From: Frankia sp. AgB1.9
GTDB lineage: Bacteria; Actinomycetota; Actinomycetes; Frankiales; Frankiaceae
Direction of reading: 5' to 3'
DNA: 64,000 nt
Assembly (NCBI RefSeq): GCF_016786355.1
Contig: NZ_JADWYX010000045.1
Coordinates: forward strand, 1-64,000
Made by a program: the position numbers and the translations under genes
The notes under the pieces: generated by a model
What the model was told of the DNA's origin: nothing
The model's database searches: none
The model's input: the letters and a program-made list of their open reading frames with translations, nothing else
Shown: positions 18,501 through 26,535 of the stretch, in pieces
Position numbering within the stretch: position 1 is the stretch's first letter
How the letters are laid out: each line of letters starts with the position of its first letter

Positions 18501-19316
18501 ATGGCTGACACCGTGATCGAGATCGAGGAACCGCGGCCCGGCATCAGGCTGATCCGGCTCAACCGTCCTGAGGTGCTCAACGCCATCACCGCGGAGCTGA
18601 TCCAGCGGCTTCGGGACGTGCTGCGCGGGATTCAGGACGACGCCCGGGTGCGCGCGGTGGTGCTCACGGGCGCCGGCCGGGCCTTCTGCGCGGGCCTGGA
18701 CCTGAACGGCTATGGCGACCTGCCCGGCTCGCCGGAGCACGGTGAAGGCGGGCCCCAGTCCGGGCTGCGGGGACAGCGGCATGTGTCCGAGCTGGTCGAG
18801 GACTTCCGCCGGGTGCGGGCTCCGATCATCGCCGCCGTCAACGGCCCGGCGGCCGGGGCCGGGCTGTCGATCTCGCTGCTGTGTGACCTCAGGCTGGCCG
18901 CGCGGTCGGCGTCCTTCCACGCGTCCTTCATCCGGCGCGGCCTGTCCGGGTGCGACATCGGCGTGAGCTGGCTGCTGCCCCGCGCCATCGGGTTCGCCCG
19001 AGCCGCCGACCTCCTGCTGACCGGCGGATCGCTGGACGCCGCGCAGGCCGAGCGGATCGGGCTGGTCAGCGCTGTCGTCCCGGACGAGGAGCTCCTCGAC
19101 GCGGCGCTGGAGCGGGCCAGCGCGATCGTGGAGCTCAGCCCGTTCGGGGTCTGGCAGACCAAGGAGCTGCTGTGGGCGAACCAGGAGGTCGGTGGTCTGC
19201 GGGCCGCGGTGGCGCTGGAGGACCGGACCCAGGCCCTCGCCGGGATGACCGAGGACCACCGGGAGGCGGTGGGGGCGTTCCTGGAGAAACGGCCCGCGAC
19301 CTACCGCGACCGGTGA
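18501..19316 (+). CDS. Enoyl-CoA hydratase/isomerase-family protein lacking both usual catalytic glutamates
   Basis: 271 residues of crotonase fold (RAFCAGLDLNG oxyanion segment, AAGAGLSISLLCD). The two positions that hold the hydratase glutamates are occupied by FIRRGL and ADLLLTG here, so hydration by the standard mechanism is unlikely. Other crotonase reactions (isomerase, hydrolase, ring cleavage) remain possible. It lies 39 bp after the acyl-CoA dehydrogenase and probably closes the operon that begins with the Rieske gene. Convergent with the binding protein at 19385. Confidence 0.88.
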   Translation: MADTVIEIEEPRPGIRLIRLNRPEVLNAITAELIQRLRDVLRGIQDDARVRAVVLTGAGRAFCAGLDLNGYGDLPGSPEHGEGGPQSGLRGQRHVSELVEDFRRVRAPIIAAVNGPAAGAGLSISLLCDLRLAARSASFHASFIRRGLSGCDIGVSWLLPRAIGFARAADLLLTGGSLDAAQAERIGLVSAVVPDEELLDAALERASAIVELSPFGVWQTKELLWANQEVGGLRAAVALEDRTQALAGMTEDHREAVGAFLEKRPATYRDR

Positions 19317-19384
19317 GAGCCCGCTCCCGGCCGGCGAGCTGGCTCGGCCTGCGGCCGCCGTCGACGCGAGCGCCCGAGACCGCG

Positions 19385-20629
19385 CTAGGTGAGGGGGTTC
19401 CCGCAGCGGGCGACGGGCTGCAGCGGGATGAACCGGCTGCCGTCGTCGCTGACGCGCACGAAGTCCCAGCAGCTGCTGAGCTGGCCACGGTTGACGGCGA
19501 AGTCGACCGAATGCGGAAGAAGTCCGCCTCCGTCGTAGTCACGAACCGCGCGCAGACCACGGATGAAGGACTCGCGGGTGGGGCATGGACCGGCGGCCTG
19601 CAGGCCGCGCAGGAACATGTCCGCGGACAGCCAGCCGAACGCGGCGCTCTCCTGCGCCGGGGGCTGGACCTGGGGCGCGTAGGTCTCCATCGCGGAGACC
19701 AGCTGGCTGTGCGCGGCGGTGTTCAGCTCGAACGGCACGAAGTCGAGGTACATGACCGTGTGCGCGAGGGCCGGGCCGATCAACGTGAGAAGCGTCGGGT
19801 CGTAGCCCAACGGGGCCAGTACGACCTTGAGGTTGACCCCCGCCGCGCGTGCGGCCGGCAGAATCCGCGCGAGCGCGTCCGGGAAGACGGAGCCCGTGAG
19901 CGTGTCGATGTGCGCGGCCTTCATGCGCTGGGCCAGGGAATCGAAGTTCGTCATTCCAGCCGTGACGTCGAAGGTCTGGTCAATGTGAACGCCGGCCGAC
20001 TCGAGGCTTTCCGAGAGCTGGCGGTGGAAGTTCTGGGTGGCGTCCCCCGCGGCCGAGTTGATGAGCACGGCGCGCGTACCGCCCTGGCTGCGGATGAAGT
20101 CCCCCCAGACGCTGTTGGAACCAGTCCTGGTGGTGTAGTAGCTCCACGCGAACATATTGGCGTGCTCGGTCCAGGCGATCTCCCCGCCGACCCCGACGAC
20201 CGGAATATCCTCGCCGTCCAGATACTGCGCGGAGCCGGCGGCCACGGTGGTTCCCTCGATGAGGCCGAGAACTCCGTCCGCCTGAACCAGGTTCTGCGCC
20301 CCGACGAGGTTCTGCGCCGGGTCGGAGGAGTCGTCGCGCCAGCTGTACACGATTGTGCGGCCGTCGATCCCGCCGGCGGCGTTGGCGATTCCAAGGCGGG
20401 CGTCCACCCCGCCGCGGTACGCCCCGAAAGCGGACTGGCCGGCCCCGCTGTCGCTGAACAGAAGCCCGGCCTTTACCTCTGTCCTGGTTACCCCTGGCGC
20501 CGTGCACGACGACGCGGCCGAGCGCGCACCGGCGCCTCCTGGGCCGTCGCAGGCACTCAGCACGGCCAGGCTGCTGGCGGCGGCGACCAACGTGGCCGTT
20601 CGCGCCAACGATCGACTGCGTAAGAACAT
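19385..20629 (-). CDS. Orphan periplasmic substrate-binding lipoprotein (branched-chain amino acid ABC type)
   Basis: 414 residues from the ATG at 20629, which has AAGGAGA 7 nt upstream. The in-frame ATG at 20701 lacks one. Signal sequence with lipobox LSAC. The mature chain is a type I periplasmic-binding protein of the Peripla_BP_6/LivK kind (segments EVKAGLLFSDSG, LGLIEGTTVAAG). No permease or ATPase of this type is in the window, so it must serve an unlinked transporter or act as a sensor. In mycobacteria and relatives such proteins often bind hydrophobic ligands, but the ligand here is unknown. Confidence 0.87.
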   Translation of the reverse strand: MFLRSRSLARTATLVAAASSLAVLSACDGPGGAGARSAASSCTAPGVTRTEVKAGLLFSDSGAGQSAFGAYRGGVDARLGIANAAGGIDGRTIVYSWRDDSSDPAQNLVGAQNLVQADGVLGLIEGTTVAAGSAQYLDGEDIPVVGVGGEIAWTEHANMFAWSYYTTRTGSNSVWGDFIRSQGGTRAVLINSAAGDATQNFHRQLSESLESAGVHIDQTFDVTAGMTNFDSLAQRMKAAHIDTLTGSVFPDALARILPAARAAGVNLKVVLAPLGYDPTLLTLIGPALAHTVMYLDFVPFELNTAAHSQLVSAMETYAPQVQPPAQESAAFGWLSADMFLRGLQAAGPCPTRESFIRGLRAVRDYDGGGLLPHSVDFAVNRGQLSSCWDFVRVSDDGSRFIPLQPVARCGNPLT

Positions 20630-20876
20630 GAAAGGTCTCCTTTTGGCCACGTCAAAACCTGCTCCGGACGGGCTCGAAGCCGGTGCGTCGTCGTGTGTCA
20701 ATTGGCGCTGGCCGTCCTTTGGCCGTCGCCGGTGATCGTGAGGCGGCGGCGACTGTACACCTCATCCCCGGAGGTCGGGCGGGGTGGCCGTCACTCGCGG
20801 CGAGCGGTCCGACGGGCTGGTCTCAGCTCCGCTCCTGACATGTGCGCGCCCTCGACGTGACGCTGGACACGTCAAG

Positions 20877-20891
20877 CCTAATAGTTGTAGG
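20877..20891. promoter_or_regulatory. CCTAA-N5-GTAGG operator upstream of aldehyde dehydrogenase operon
   Basis: CCTAA-TAGTT-GTAGG is the seventh copy of the palindrome. It lies in the 452-bp divergent gap between the orphan binding protein (20629) and the aldehyde dehydrogenase (21082), 190 bp before the latter. TAATAG inside the site could be a -10 for rightward transcription. The rest of the gap shows nothing I recognise. Confidence 0.65.
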
Positions 20892-21081
20892 GTATCGCTC
20901 GTCGACGATAGTCCGGTGGGTGGACGGTGACCGCGAGGTAGGCGTGAAGGCCGCCCGCTACTCGCGTTCCCCGGCGGGTCCCCGGCGGGCTGGACGGTGT
21001 GCCCGTGGAGGGCTCGAAGCGGGCACACAATACGGCGCCGTCAGCACACGCCTCGCACGCTTCTTTGGAGAGGGACGAAAA

Positions 21082-22536
21082 GTGATCACCCGTGATCGGC
21101 TGCTGATCGATGGTGAGTGGCGCACGTCGAAATCGTCGAGTCGTATTCCGGTGACGTCGCCGTCGACGGGCCAGGTGATCGGCGAGGCACCCGACGCCAC
21201 CGTGAATGAGATCAACGCCGCGGCGATGGCGGCCCGGCGCTCGTTCGACGAGGGGACCTGGCGGACGAGGTCGGTCGAGGAACGCGCCGAGGTGCTCGAC
21301 GCGGCGATGACTCTTCTGGAGTCGAATCTCGACGAGATCGGCCGACTGGTGACGTCGGAGATGGGCCTGCCGACCTCGATCGCGCGAGTGCAGATTCCTG
21401 GCGCTCTCGCCACGGGCAGGTACTTCCTCGACGTCGCGAAGAAGGACCCGCGGAGCGAGGTGCGGAATACGGTGTATGGCCCGGCGGCCGTGGTGAAGGA
21501 ACCGGTCGGTGTCGTCGCGTCGATCGCGCCGTGGAACGGCCCGTTCAACATGGCGATCTCGAAGATCGTTCCTGCTCTGCTGGCCGGCTGCAGCGTGGTC
21601 TACAAACCGGCCGAGGAGACGCCGCTGGACGGGTTCTTCATCGCGGAGGCGCTGGTCGAGGCCGGAGTTCCGGCCGGGGTGTTCAACTACCTCACGGGCG
21701 ACCGCGACACGGGCCGGGCCCTCGTCGCGCACCAGGAGGTCGACAAGGTCAGTTTCACCGGCTCCACGATGGCGGGCCGGGAGATCGCGACGGAGTGCGG
21801 CGCGAGCTTCAAGCGGCTGACGCTGGAGCTGGGGGGAAAGTCCGCGGCGATCGTGCTCGACGACGCGGACATTGCGACGACGATGGTCGGGCTGGCGATC
21901 GGGTCCTTCTTCAACACCGGGCAGGTGTGCGCGTCCTACAGCCGGGTGCTCGTCCCTCGCAGCCGCCTCGACGAGATCGTCGGCGCGCTCGTCGCGACGG
22001 CCGAGTCCTTCGTCGTCGGAAACCCGTTCGACCCGTCCACCACGATGGGGCCGCTGGTGTCCCGACGCCACCAGCACCGTGTGCTGTCCTACATCGAGAA
22101 CGGGAGGTCCGCGGGAGCCACCGTGGCGACCGGCGGCGGGGTACCCGCGGGCCTGGAGCACGGCTGCTACGTCCAGCCGACGGTCTTCACGAACGCGGAC
22201 AACGCGATGCGCATCGCCCGCGAGGAGATCTTCGGGCCGGTCGTCGTGGTGCTTCCCTACGACACGGTCGACGAGGCGGTGGCCATCGCCAACGACTCGG
22301 ACTACGGCCTGCACGGGGCGGTGTTCACCACCGACCCCCAGCGGGCCGCGGACGTGGCACGCCGGGTCCGGACCGGGACCTTCAGCGTCAACTCCTTCAC
22401 CTACAACACAGAGGCACCGTTCGGCGGGGTGAAGTGCTCGGGCGTCGGGCGCGATACCGGCCCCGAGGCGTTGCAGGCCTACTACGAGCTCAAGACGATC
22501 AACCTCACGCAGGACATGGAGCACCTCTTCGCGTGA
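21082..22536 (+). CDS. Aldehyde dehydrogenase (NAD(P)-dependent)
   Basis: 484 residues. Catalytic Glu249 (LELGGKSA) and Cys283 (NTGQVCASY), plus the cofactor loop FTGSTMAGR. It belongs to the same broad class as 15776-17197 but is not a close duplicate. The start is GTG 21082, preceded by GGAGAGGGA. The open frame runs 80 codons further upstream over the operator and is non-coding there. It is followed at 51 bp by the NTF2-like/DUF35/thiolase genes and is probably transcribed with them. Confidence 0.92.
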   Translation: MITRDRLLIDGEWRTSKSSSRIPVTSPSTGQVIGEAPDATVNEINAAAMAARRSFDEGTWRTRSVEERAEVLDAAMTLLESNLDEIGRLVTSEMGLPTSIARVQIPGALATGRYFLDVAKKDPRSEVRNTVYGPAAVVKEPVGVVASIAPWNGPFNMAISKIVPALLAGCSVVYKPAEETPLDGFFIAEALVEAGVPAGVFNYLTGDRDTGRALVAHQEVDKVSFTGSTMAGREIATECGASFKRLTLELGGKSAAIVLDDADIATTMVGLAIGSFFNTGQVCASYSRVLVPRSRLDEIVGALVATAESFVVGNPFDPSTTMGPLVSRRHQHRVLSYIENGRSAGATVATGGGVPAGLEHGCYVQPTVFTNADNAMRIAREEIFGPVVVVLPYDTVDEAVAIANDSDYGLHGAVFTTDPQRAADVARRVRTGTFSVNSFTYNTEAPFGGVKCSGVGRDTGPEALQAYYELKTINLTQDMEHLFA

Positions 22537-22586
22537 CCGCGTTACCTAAAGGTCACAGCCGACCCGACGCGAGGAGGTCAGGACCG

Positions 22587-22898
22587 ATGCCGACGCATCC
22601 CACGGAATTCGAGGCGCTCTACCGACGGCATGTCGAGCTCGTCCTCGCGGGTGACCTCGAGGCCGTCCTCGCCGACATGGTCAACCTGCCGCGGATCTTC
22701 GAAGGCGTCACGGTTCCCCGCAAGGTGGACGCGTATACGATCATGGAAATCGGGTCCGAGGGTGAGACGTGCGTGGGGGAAACGGTCTACGACACCCCCA
22801 CGGGGCGGATCGGACTGCGGTCGATCTGGGAGCTGCGTGACGGGGCCTGGAAGGCCGCCGCGCTGGAGAACTTCCCACCGCCGGCCACTGGCCGATGA
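22587..22898 (+). CDS. Small NTF2/SnoaL-like protein
   Basis: 103 residues. It resembles the cystatin-like NTF2 fold: an N-terminal helix (YRRHVELVLAGDLEAVLADM) followed by strands ending in a WELRDGAWK motif, with no signal peptide. GAGGAGGTCAGG precedes the ATG at 22587. Its stop overlaps the start of the next gene (ATGA). That gene's N-terminal part has the same helix-then-strands layout (AADRGAVLADLL; VAYEGSWRV). I infer that the two NTF2-like units associate. Enzymatic function unknown; could be a hydratase-like or scaffold subunit. Confidence 0.75.
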   Translation: MPTHPTEFEALYRRHVELVLAGDLEAVLADMVNLPRIFEGVTVPRKVDAYTIMEIGSEGETCVGETVYDTPTGRIGLRSIWELRDGAWKAAALENFPPPATGR

Positions 22899-23764
22899 CC
22901 TCATCACCCGGCCCGGAAGCCGGTCCCCGATACCTGTCGACGGTAGGTGGGCCGACCCTGCGGGGCGGCGCCGAGGTGACGAGTAGAGCGACGGCAGCCG
23001 ACCTAGACGAGGTGAGACAGCGGGCGCGGCGACACGCACGCGCACTGCTGGCCGCTGACCGTGGCGCCGTGCTGGCCGATCTGTTGCCGGACCGCTGGCA
23101 GCAGATCCTCGGTTCGCTCGACCTGCCCGCCCCGCTGGTCCAGGCGGAGGTCACGGAGGTCCGCGCCGGCGCGGGGGCCTTCGTCGAGACACGGCTGCGC
23201 TGCGTCGGCGGGGGCGCGGACACTCGCGAGGTACGCCTTCGCTGGGTCGCGTACGAGGGCTCCTGGCGGGTCCGCGAGGCCCGCAACGTGCCGGCGCGGC
23301 TGCCGGAGCCGGTCTTCCTCGCCGAGGAGTACCCCCGTGTCGAGGCGGAGCACTGGGAGGCCATGAACCGCGGCGAGCTGCGGGTCCAGCGTTGCGTCAC
23401 CTGCCAGACCTGGATCTGGGGTCCCCGCCACCTGTGCCCGAGCTGCCGTGGCTTCGAGCTGGTGTTCCAGCCCGTCGCCGCCGAGGGCTTCGTGTACTCC
23501 TGGACCCGGACGGTGCAGCCCTTCGAGGCGTCGATGGTCGGTCGGGTGCCGTTCGTGGTCGCCCTCGTCGAACTGCCGCACGCCGGCGACGTCCGCGTGG
23601 CCGCCCTGCTGGAACCGACCCCTGGCGAGGCCGACCCGGCGATCGGACAGGCCGTCGACGGGGTGTTCGTCTCCTACGGCGACCAAGACCGCAGGATCCT
23701 TCGGTGGCGGCTGCGCGACCGGGCCGACGAGGCGCGGACGGAGGGAGACGACCGTGCCCACTGA
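22895..23764 (+). CDS. Fusion of an NTF2-like domain with a DUF35 zinc-ribbon/OB domain
   Basis: 289 residues. The N-terminal part (about 35-130) is NTF2-like. The C-terminal part (about 145-280) is DUF35 with an intact four-cysteine ribbon (CVTC and CPSC), then an OB-fold (VPFVVALVELPHAG). In steroid degradation ChsH2 fuses a MaoC-like hydratase to DUF35. Here the hydratase half is replaced by an NTF2-like domain. It overlaps both neighbours (ATGA with 22587-22898; 11 bp with the thiolase) and is the expected partner of the thiolase-like protein. The exact N-terminal domain family should be checked by structure prediction. Confidence 0.82.
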   Translation: MTSSPGPEAGPRYLSTVGGPTLRGGAEVTSRATAADLDEVRQRARRHARALLAADRGAVLADLLPDRWQQILGSLDLPAPLVQAEVTEVRAGAGAFVETRLRCVGGGADTREVRLRWVAYEGSWRVREARNVPARLPEPVFLAEEYPRVEAEHWEAMNRGELRVQRCVTCQTWIWGPRHLCPSCRGFELVFQPVAAEGFVYSWTRTVQPFEASMVGRVPFVVALVELPHAGDVRVAALLEPTPGEADPAIGQAVDGVFVSYGDQDRRILRWRLRDRADEARTEGDDRAH

Positions 23765-24935
23765 ACGCGAGCGTGGGTTCCGCGGCGCCGCCGCGGTCGT
23801 CGGCGTCGGCGAGACGGAGTTCTACCGGCGCGGCACCAGCCCGTATTCGGGCATGCAGCTGGCCGCGATGGCCGTCATGCGGGCCTGCGAGGACGCCGGC
23901 GTGTCCCCAACGGCGGTGGACGGGTTCTCGTCCTACGCCCATGACTCGAACGAGGGGCTGCGCCTCGGCGCGAACCTCGGCGTCGAGGAGATCCGGTTCT
24001 CGCAGCTGGTGTTCGGCGGGGGAGGCGGCGGGGTCGCGGCCGCCGTCAACGCGGCCGCCGCGGCGGTGGCCAGCGGCCAGGCGGAGTGCGTCGCGGTCTA
24101 CCGCTCGCTCACCCAGGCCGACGACGGCCGGGGCTCCTACGTGCAGCACCACCTCGGCCCGCTGTACACGGCGCACGGGCTGTTCACCGCCGCGCAGATC
24201 TGCGCGCTGCGAACCCAGCGGATGCTCGAGGTCGACGGTGTTCCGGCCGAGGCGATGGCGGCCGTCGCGCTGGCCGGCTACCACCACGCGCAGCGCAACC
24301 CCAGAGCGATCGCGCACGGCCAGCCGCTCACGGCCGGGACGTACTCCGACTCCCGCTGGGTGTCCTCGCCGCTGCGGCTGTTCGACTGCTCGCGGGAGAA
24401 CGATGGCGCCGCCGCGCTGCTCGTCGTCCCGGCCGAGCACGTCGAGCGCTACCGCGGCCGGCCCGCCTACATCCTCGCCGGGGTTCAGGGCAGCGGCCGG
24501 GGCTGGTCGGAGTCGCTGGAGAACGAGACCGCCTACACCAGCGCCGGTTTTCATCCCGCGATGGTCGAGCGGCTCTGGGCCGCCGCGGGCATCGGCCCCG
24601 ACGACGTCGAGGTCGTCCAGCTCTACGAGAACTTCACCGGTCCCGCGGTCGCCTCGATGATCGACTTTGGCCTGTGTGAGCCCGGTCCGGCCGCCGTGAA
24701 GGCGCTCCATCTCGACAACCTGATCGTCGACGGCGGCGGGCTGCCGATCAACACAGCCGGCGGAAACCTCGCTGAGGGGTTCGTCCACGGCATCAACCTC
24801 GCCCTGGAGGCGGTCCGGCAGCTGCGCGGCGGTTCGCCGAACCCGGTCACCGGGGCCGGTGTCTCGCTGCTGGTCGGCGGCCCGGCGGCACCACTGGTCA
24901 GCGCGACCGTCTTCGGTGCCACGCCCGGCACCTGA
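23754..24935 (+). CDS. Cysteine-less thiolase, second Ltp2-like aldolase candidate
   Basis: 393 residues with a thiolase fold. The nucleophile region is a glycine run (FGGGGGGVAAAVNAA) without cysteine, and the C-terminal motif is NTAGGNLAEGF. Like 9442-10632, it should be an acyl-CoA retro-aldolase or ligand-binding thiolase homologue rather than a thiolase. The GTG at 23754 has GGAGGGAG upstream and lies inside the end of the DUF35 fusion gene, showing coupling. The long frame upstream of 23754 is shadow. It ends the operon starting at 21082. Confidence 0.85.
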   Translation: MPTERERGFRGAAAVVGVGETEFYRRGTSPYSGMQLAAMAVMRACEDAGVSPTAVDGFSSYAHDSNEGLRLGANLGVEEIRFSQLVFGGGGGGVAAAVNAAAAAVASGQAECVAVYRSLTQADDGRGSYVQHHLGPLYTAHGLFTAAQICALRTQRMLEVDGVPAEAMAAVALAGYHHAQRNPRAIAHGQPLTAGTYSDSRWVSSPLRLFDCSRENDGAAALLVVPAEHVERYRGRPAYILAGVQGSGRGWSESLENETAYTSAGFHPAMVERLWAAAGIGPDDVEVVQLYENFTGPAVASMIDFGLCEPGPAAVKALHLDNLIVDGGGLPINTAGGNLAEGFVHGINLALEAVRQLRGGSPNPVTGAGVSLLVGGPAAPLVSATVFGATPGT

Positions 24936-25000
24936 CCGGGGAGCGCCGAGGTGGCACCCGGCCCGGAACCGATATCCCGGCCCGGTGACGGGAGGCTGAC

Positions 25001-25052
25001 CGTTCCCTCGGGCCGTTCCCTCGGGCCGTTCCCGCGGGCCAATCCCTCGGGA
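25001..25052. repeat. 13-bp tandem repeat, four units
   Basis: CGTTCCCTCGGGC occurs at 25001-25013 and 25014-25026. It is followed by one-mismatch CGTTCCCGCGGGC (25027-25039) and a diverged unit CAATCCCTCGGGA (25040-25052). It fills the gap between the convergent thiolase-like gene and the TetR gene. It may be slippage-derived, or part of a weak terminator, since CCCGCGGG and CCCTCGGG can pair. Confidence 0.7.
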
Positions 25053-25061
25053 ATGGGTCCG

Positions 25062-25715
25062 TCAGCCCCCGACCGGTCCGCCTGCCGGCAACGGCCGCCG
25101 GTTCTCGTCGACGATCCCACGCAGGAACGCCCGGATAGCCTCGGCCCACAGCTCCTCAGGGCTGTGCTCGTTCGCGATGACCGCTCGGTAGAGGACGGGC
25201 TCCTGGTCTGGATGCACGTGCGGGAACACCTCGCCACGGTCGGACGGAGGCTTGATCGCCTCGGTGAGCGCCGCGCCCAGGGTGAGCTTGTCCATCCCAT
25301 CCATGATCAGTACCTGGAGGTGCAGGGGGATCCCGATCTCGGTCAGGAACGCGGCGTAGGCGTCATAGACCTCGGTGAACACGTCGCGGGGCAGGAACTG
25401 GAGCAGGACAGGAGCCGCATTGGCGTGCCGCAGCACCGTCCGGCGGAAGTTCAGGCTCTGCTCGACGAAGAACTCCATCCAGGTCGCGGCCGAGCGTTCT
25501 CTCGGTCGCGGCGTCTCCAGCACGATCGACCGCGCGACCGCTCGCAGGATCGCCGCCTTGTCCTGGAAGTGGTGGTACAGCGACGGCGCGCGCACGTTCA
25601 TCTCGCGCGCCAGCCGCGGCAGGCTGAAGGCGTCCAGCCCCTCCGCATCGATGATCCTCAGTGCCGTGACCACGACGGAGTCGTAGTCGAGCAGGGGTTG
25701 GGGCGGACGAGGCAT
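25062..25715 (-). CDS. TetR-family transcriptional regulator (paralogue of 13681-14313)
   Basis: 217 residues from the ATG at 25715, chosen because AAGGA lies 8 nt upstream. ATGs 7 and 12 codons earlier have none. HTH recognition segment VRAPSLYHHF. The ligand domain shares FRRTVLRHANAAPVLLQ and FLPRDVF with the TetR at 13681, so the two arose by duplication. Convergent with the aldolase operon. A role in sensing a pathway acyl-CoA or acid is likely. The target operator is unproven. Confidence 0.88.
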   Translation of the reverse strand: MPRPPQPLLDYDSVVVTALRIIDAEGLDAFSLPRLAREMNVRAPSLYHHFQDKAAILRAVARSIVLETPRPRERSAATWMEFFVEQSLNFRRTVLRHANAAPVLLQFLPRDVFTEVYDAYAAFLTEIGIPLHLQVLIMDGMDKLTLGAALTEAIKPPSDRGEVFPHVHPDQEPVLYRAVIANEHSPEELWAEAIRAFLRGIVDENRRPLPAGGPVGG

Positions 25716-25840
25716 GTGCCAATCCTTCACGGCCATCGGCGCGGGCCGCACCGCGGGACTTCCCGGTACGGACGCCGCGGACCGGCAGCCTCCGATCCCC
25801 GAGATGGGTCAGTACGGCTGGAGGAACCTGAGACCGTCGA

Positions 25841-26464
25841 TCACCAGTGGTCGTGGTGCACGACCTCGTCCAGAGGCCTGCGGGTCAGCGGTCCGAAGGG
25901 GCCGGCTGGCCAGCCGATCGGCATCGTGACTCCCAGAAAGCGGCCGTCAGGGATCCCAAGCACTGCGCGCACCTCCGGCTCGACTCGCTCGTGGAGGGTC
26001 GTAAAGGCCGCGCCAAGGCCGACGGCTCGTGCCGCCACGAGGAGGTTCTGCGCGGCGGCGTACACGGCCGAGTACATAGGGTCCATGCGATCGGAGCCCG
26101 CGCGGGCGAGACGGGTTCCGCAGATGAAGACCATGACCGGGACCTCGCCGAAGTGCTCGATGAGGTGCAGGCCTCCCGTGTAGGTCCTGCGGGTGGTCGG
26201 GTCGAGTTCGGGCGAGACAGTACTCGGCCCGCCTGATGTCAGAGTCGCGATGAGACTGCCGAGCCGGGCCCGTATTTCGGCGTCCTGAACGACGATGAAG
26301 TCCCAGGGCTGGAGGTTGTTCGGGTTCGTCGCGCGGGTGGCCGCCCACAGGACCTTCTCCAGCAGGGGCCACGGGACAGGATCGGGCCTGAACCACCGCA
26401 TGGCGCGAGCGCTTCCCATCACGTCGAGCACGCCCGTGTCGGCCGTCGTATCCGCGAATACCAT
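25841..26464 (-). CDS. Nitroreductase-family flavoprotein
   Basis: 207 residues, an FMN-dependent nitroreductase-type oxidoreductase. The N-terminal RAMRWFRPDPVP and ATRATNPNNLQPWDF segments match the FMN phosphate-binding pattern, and AVGLGAAFTTL is in the C-terminal half. GAGGTGAGG precedes the ATG at 26464. It lies downstream of the acyl-CoA dehydrogenase pair on the same strand (71-bp gap) and may be co-transcribed. The family reduces nitro, enone or quinone groups or dehydrogenates. A role on an unsaturated ring intermediate is only a guess. Confidence 0.87.
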   Translation of the reverse strand: MVFADTTADTGVLDVMGSARAMRWFRPDPVPWPLLEKVLWAATRATNPNNLQPWDFIVVQDAEIRARLGSLIATLTSGGPSTVSPELDPTTRRTYTGGLHLIEHFGEVPVMVFICGTRLARAGSDRMDPMYSAVYAAAQNLLVAARAVGLGAAFTTLHERVEPEVRAVLGIPDGRFLGVTMPIGWPAGPFGPLTRRPLDEVVHHDHW

Positions 26465-26535
26465 GCTTGCCTCACCTCGATTGCCGTTGGGAGTGGAGGG
26501 AACGGACAGGTCTGCGCACGTTCCGGCGAGGCCGG

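Noticed and set aside
22541-22555. CCTAAAGGTCAC before the small NTF2-like gene as an eighth operator
   Set aside because: Only one half-site is present and it lies between closely spaced genes of one operon, so it is likely chance.
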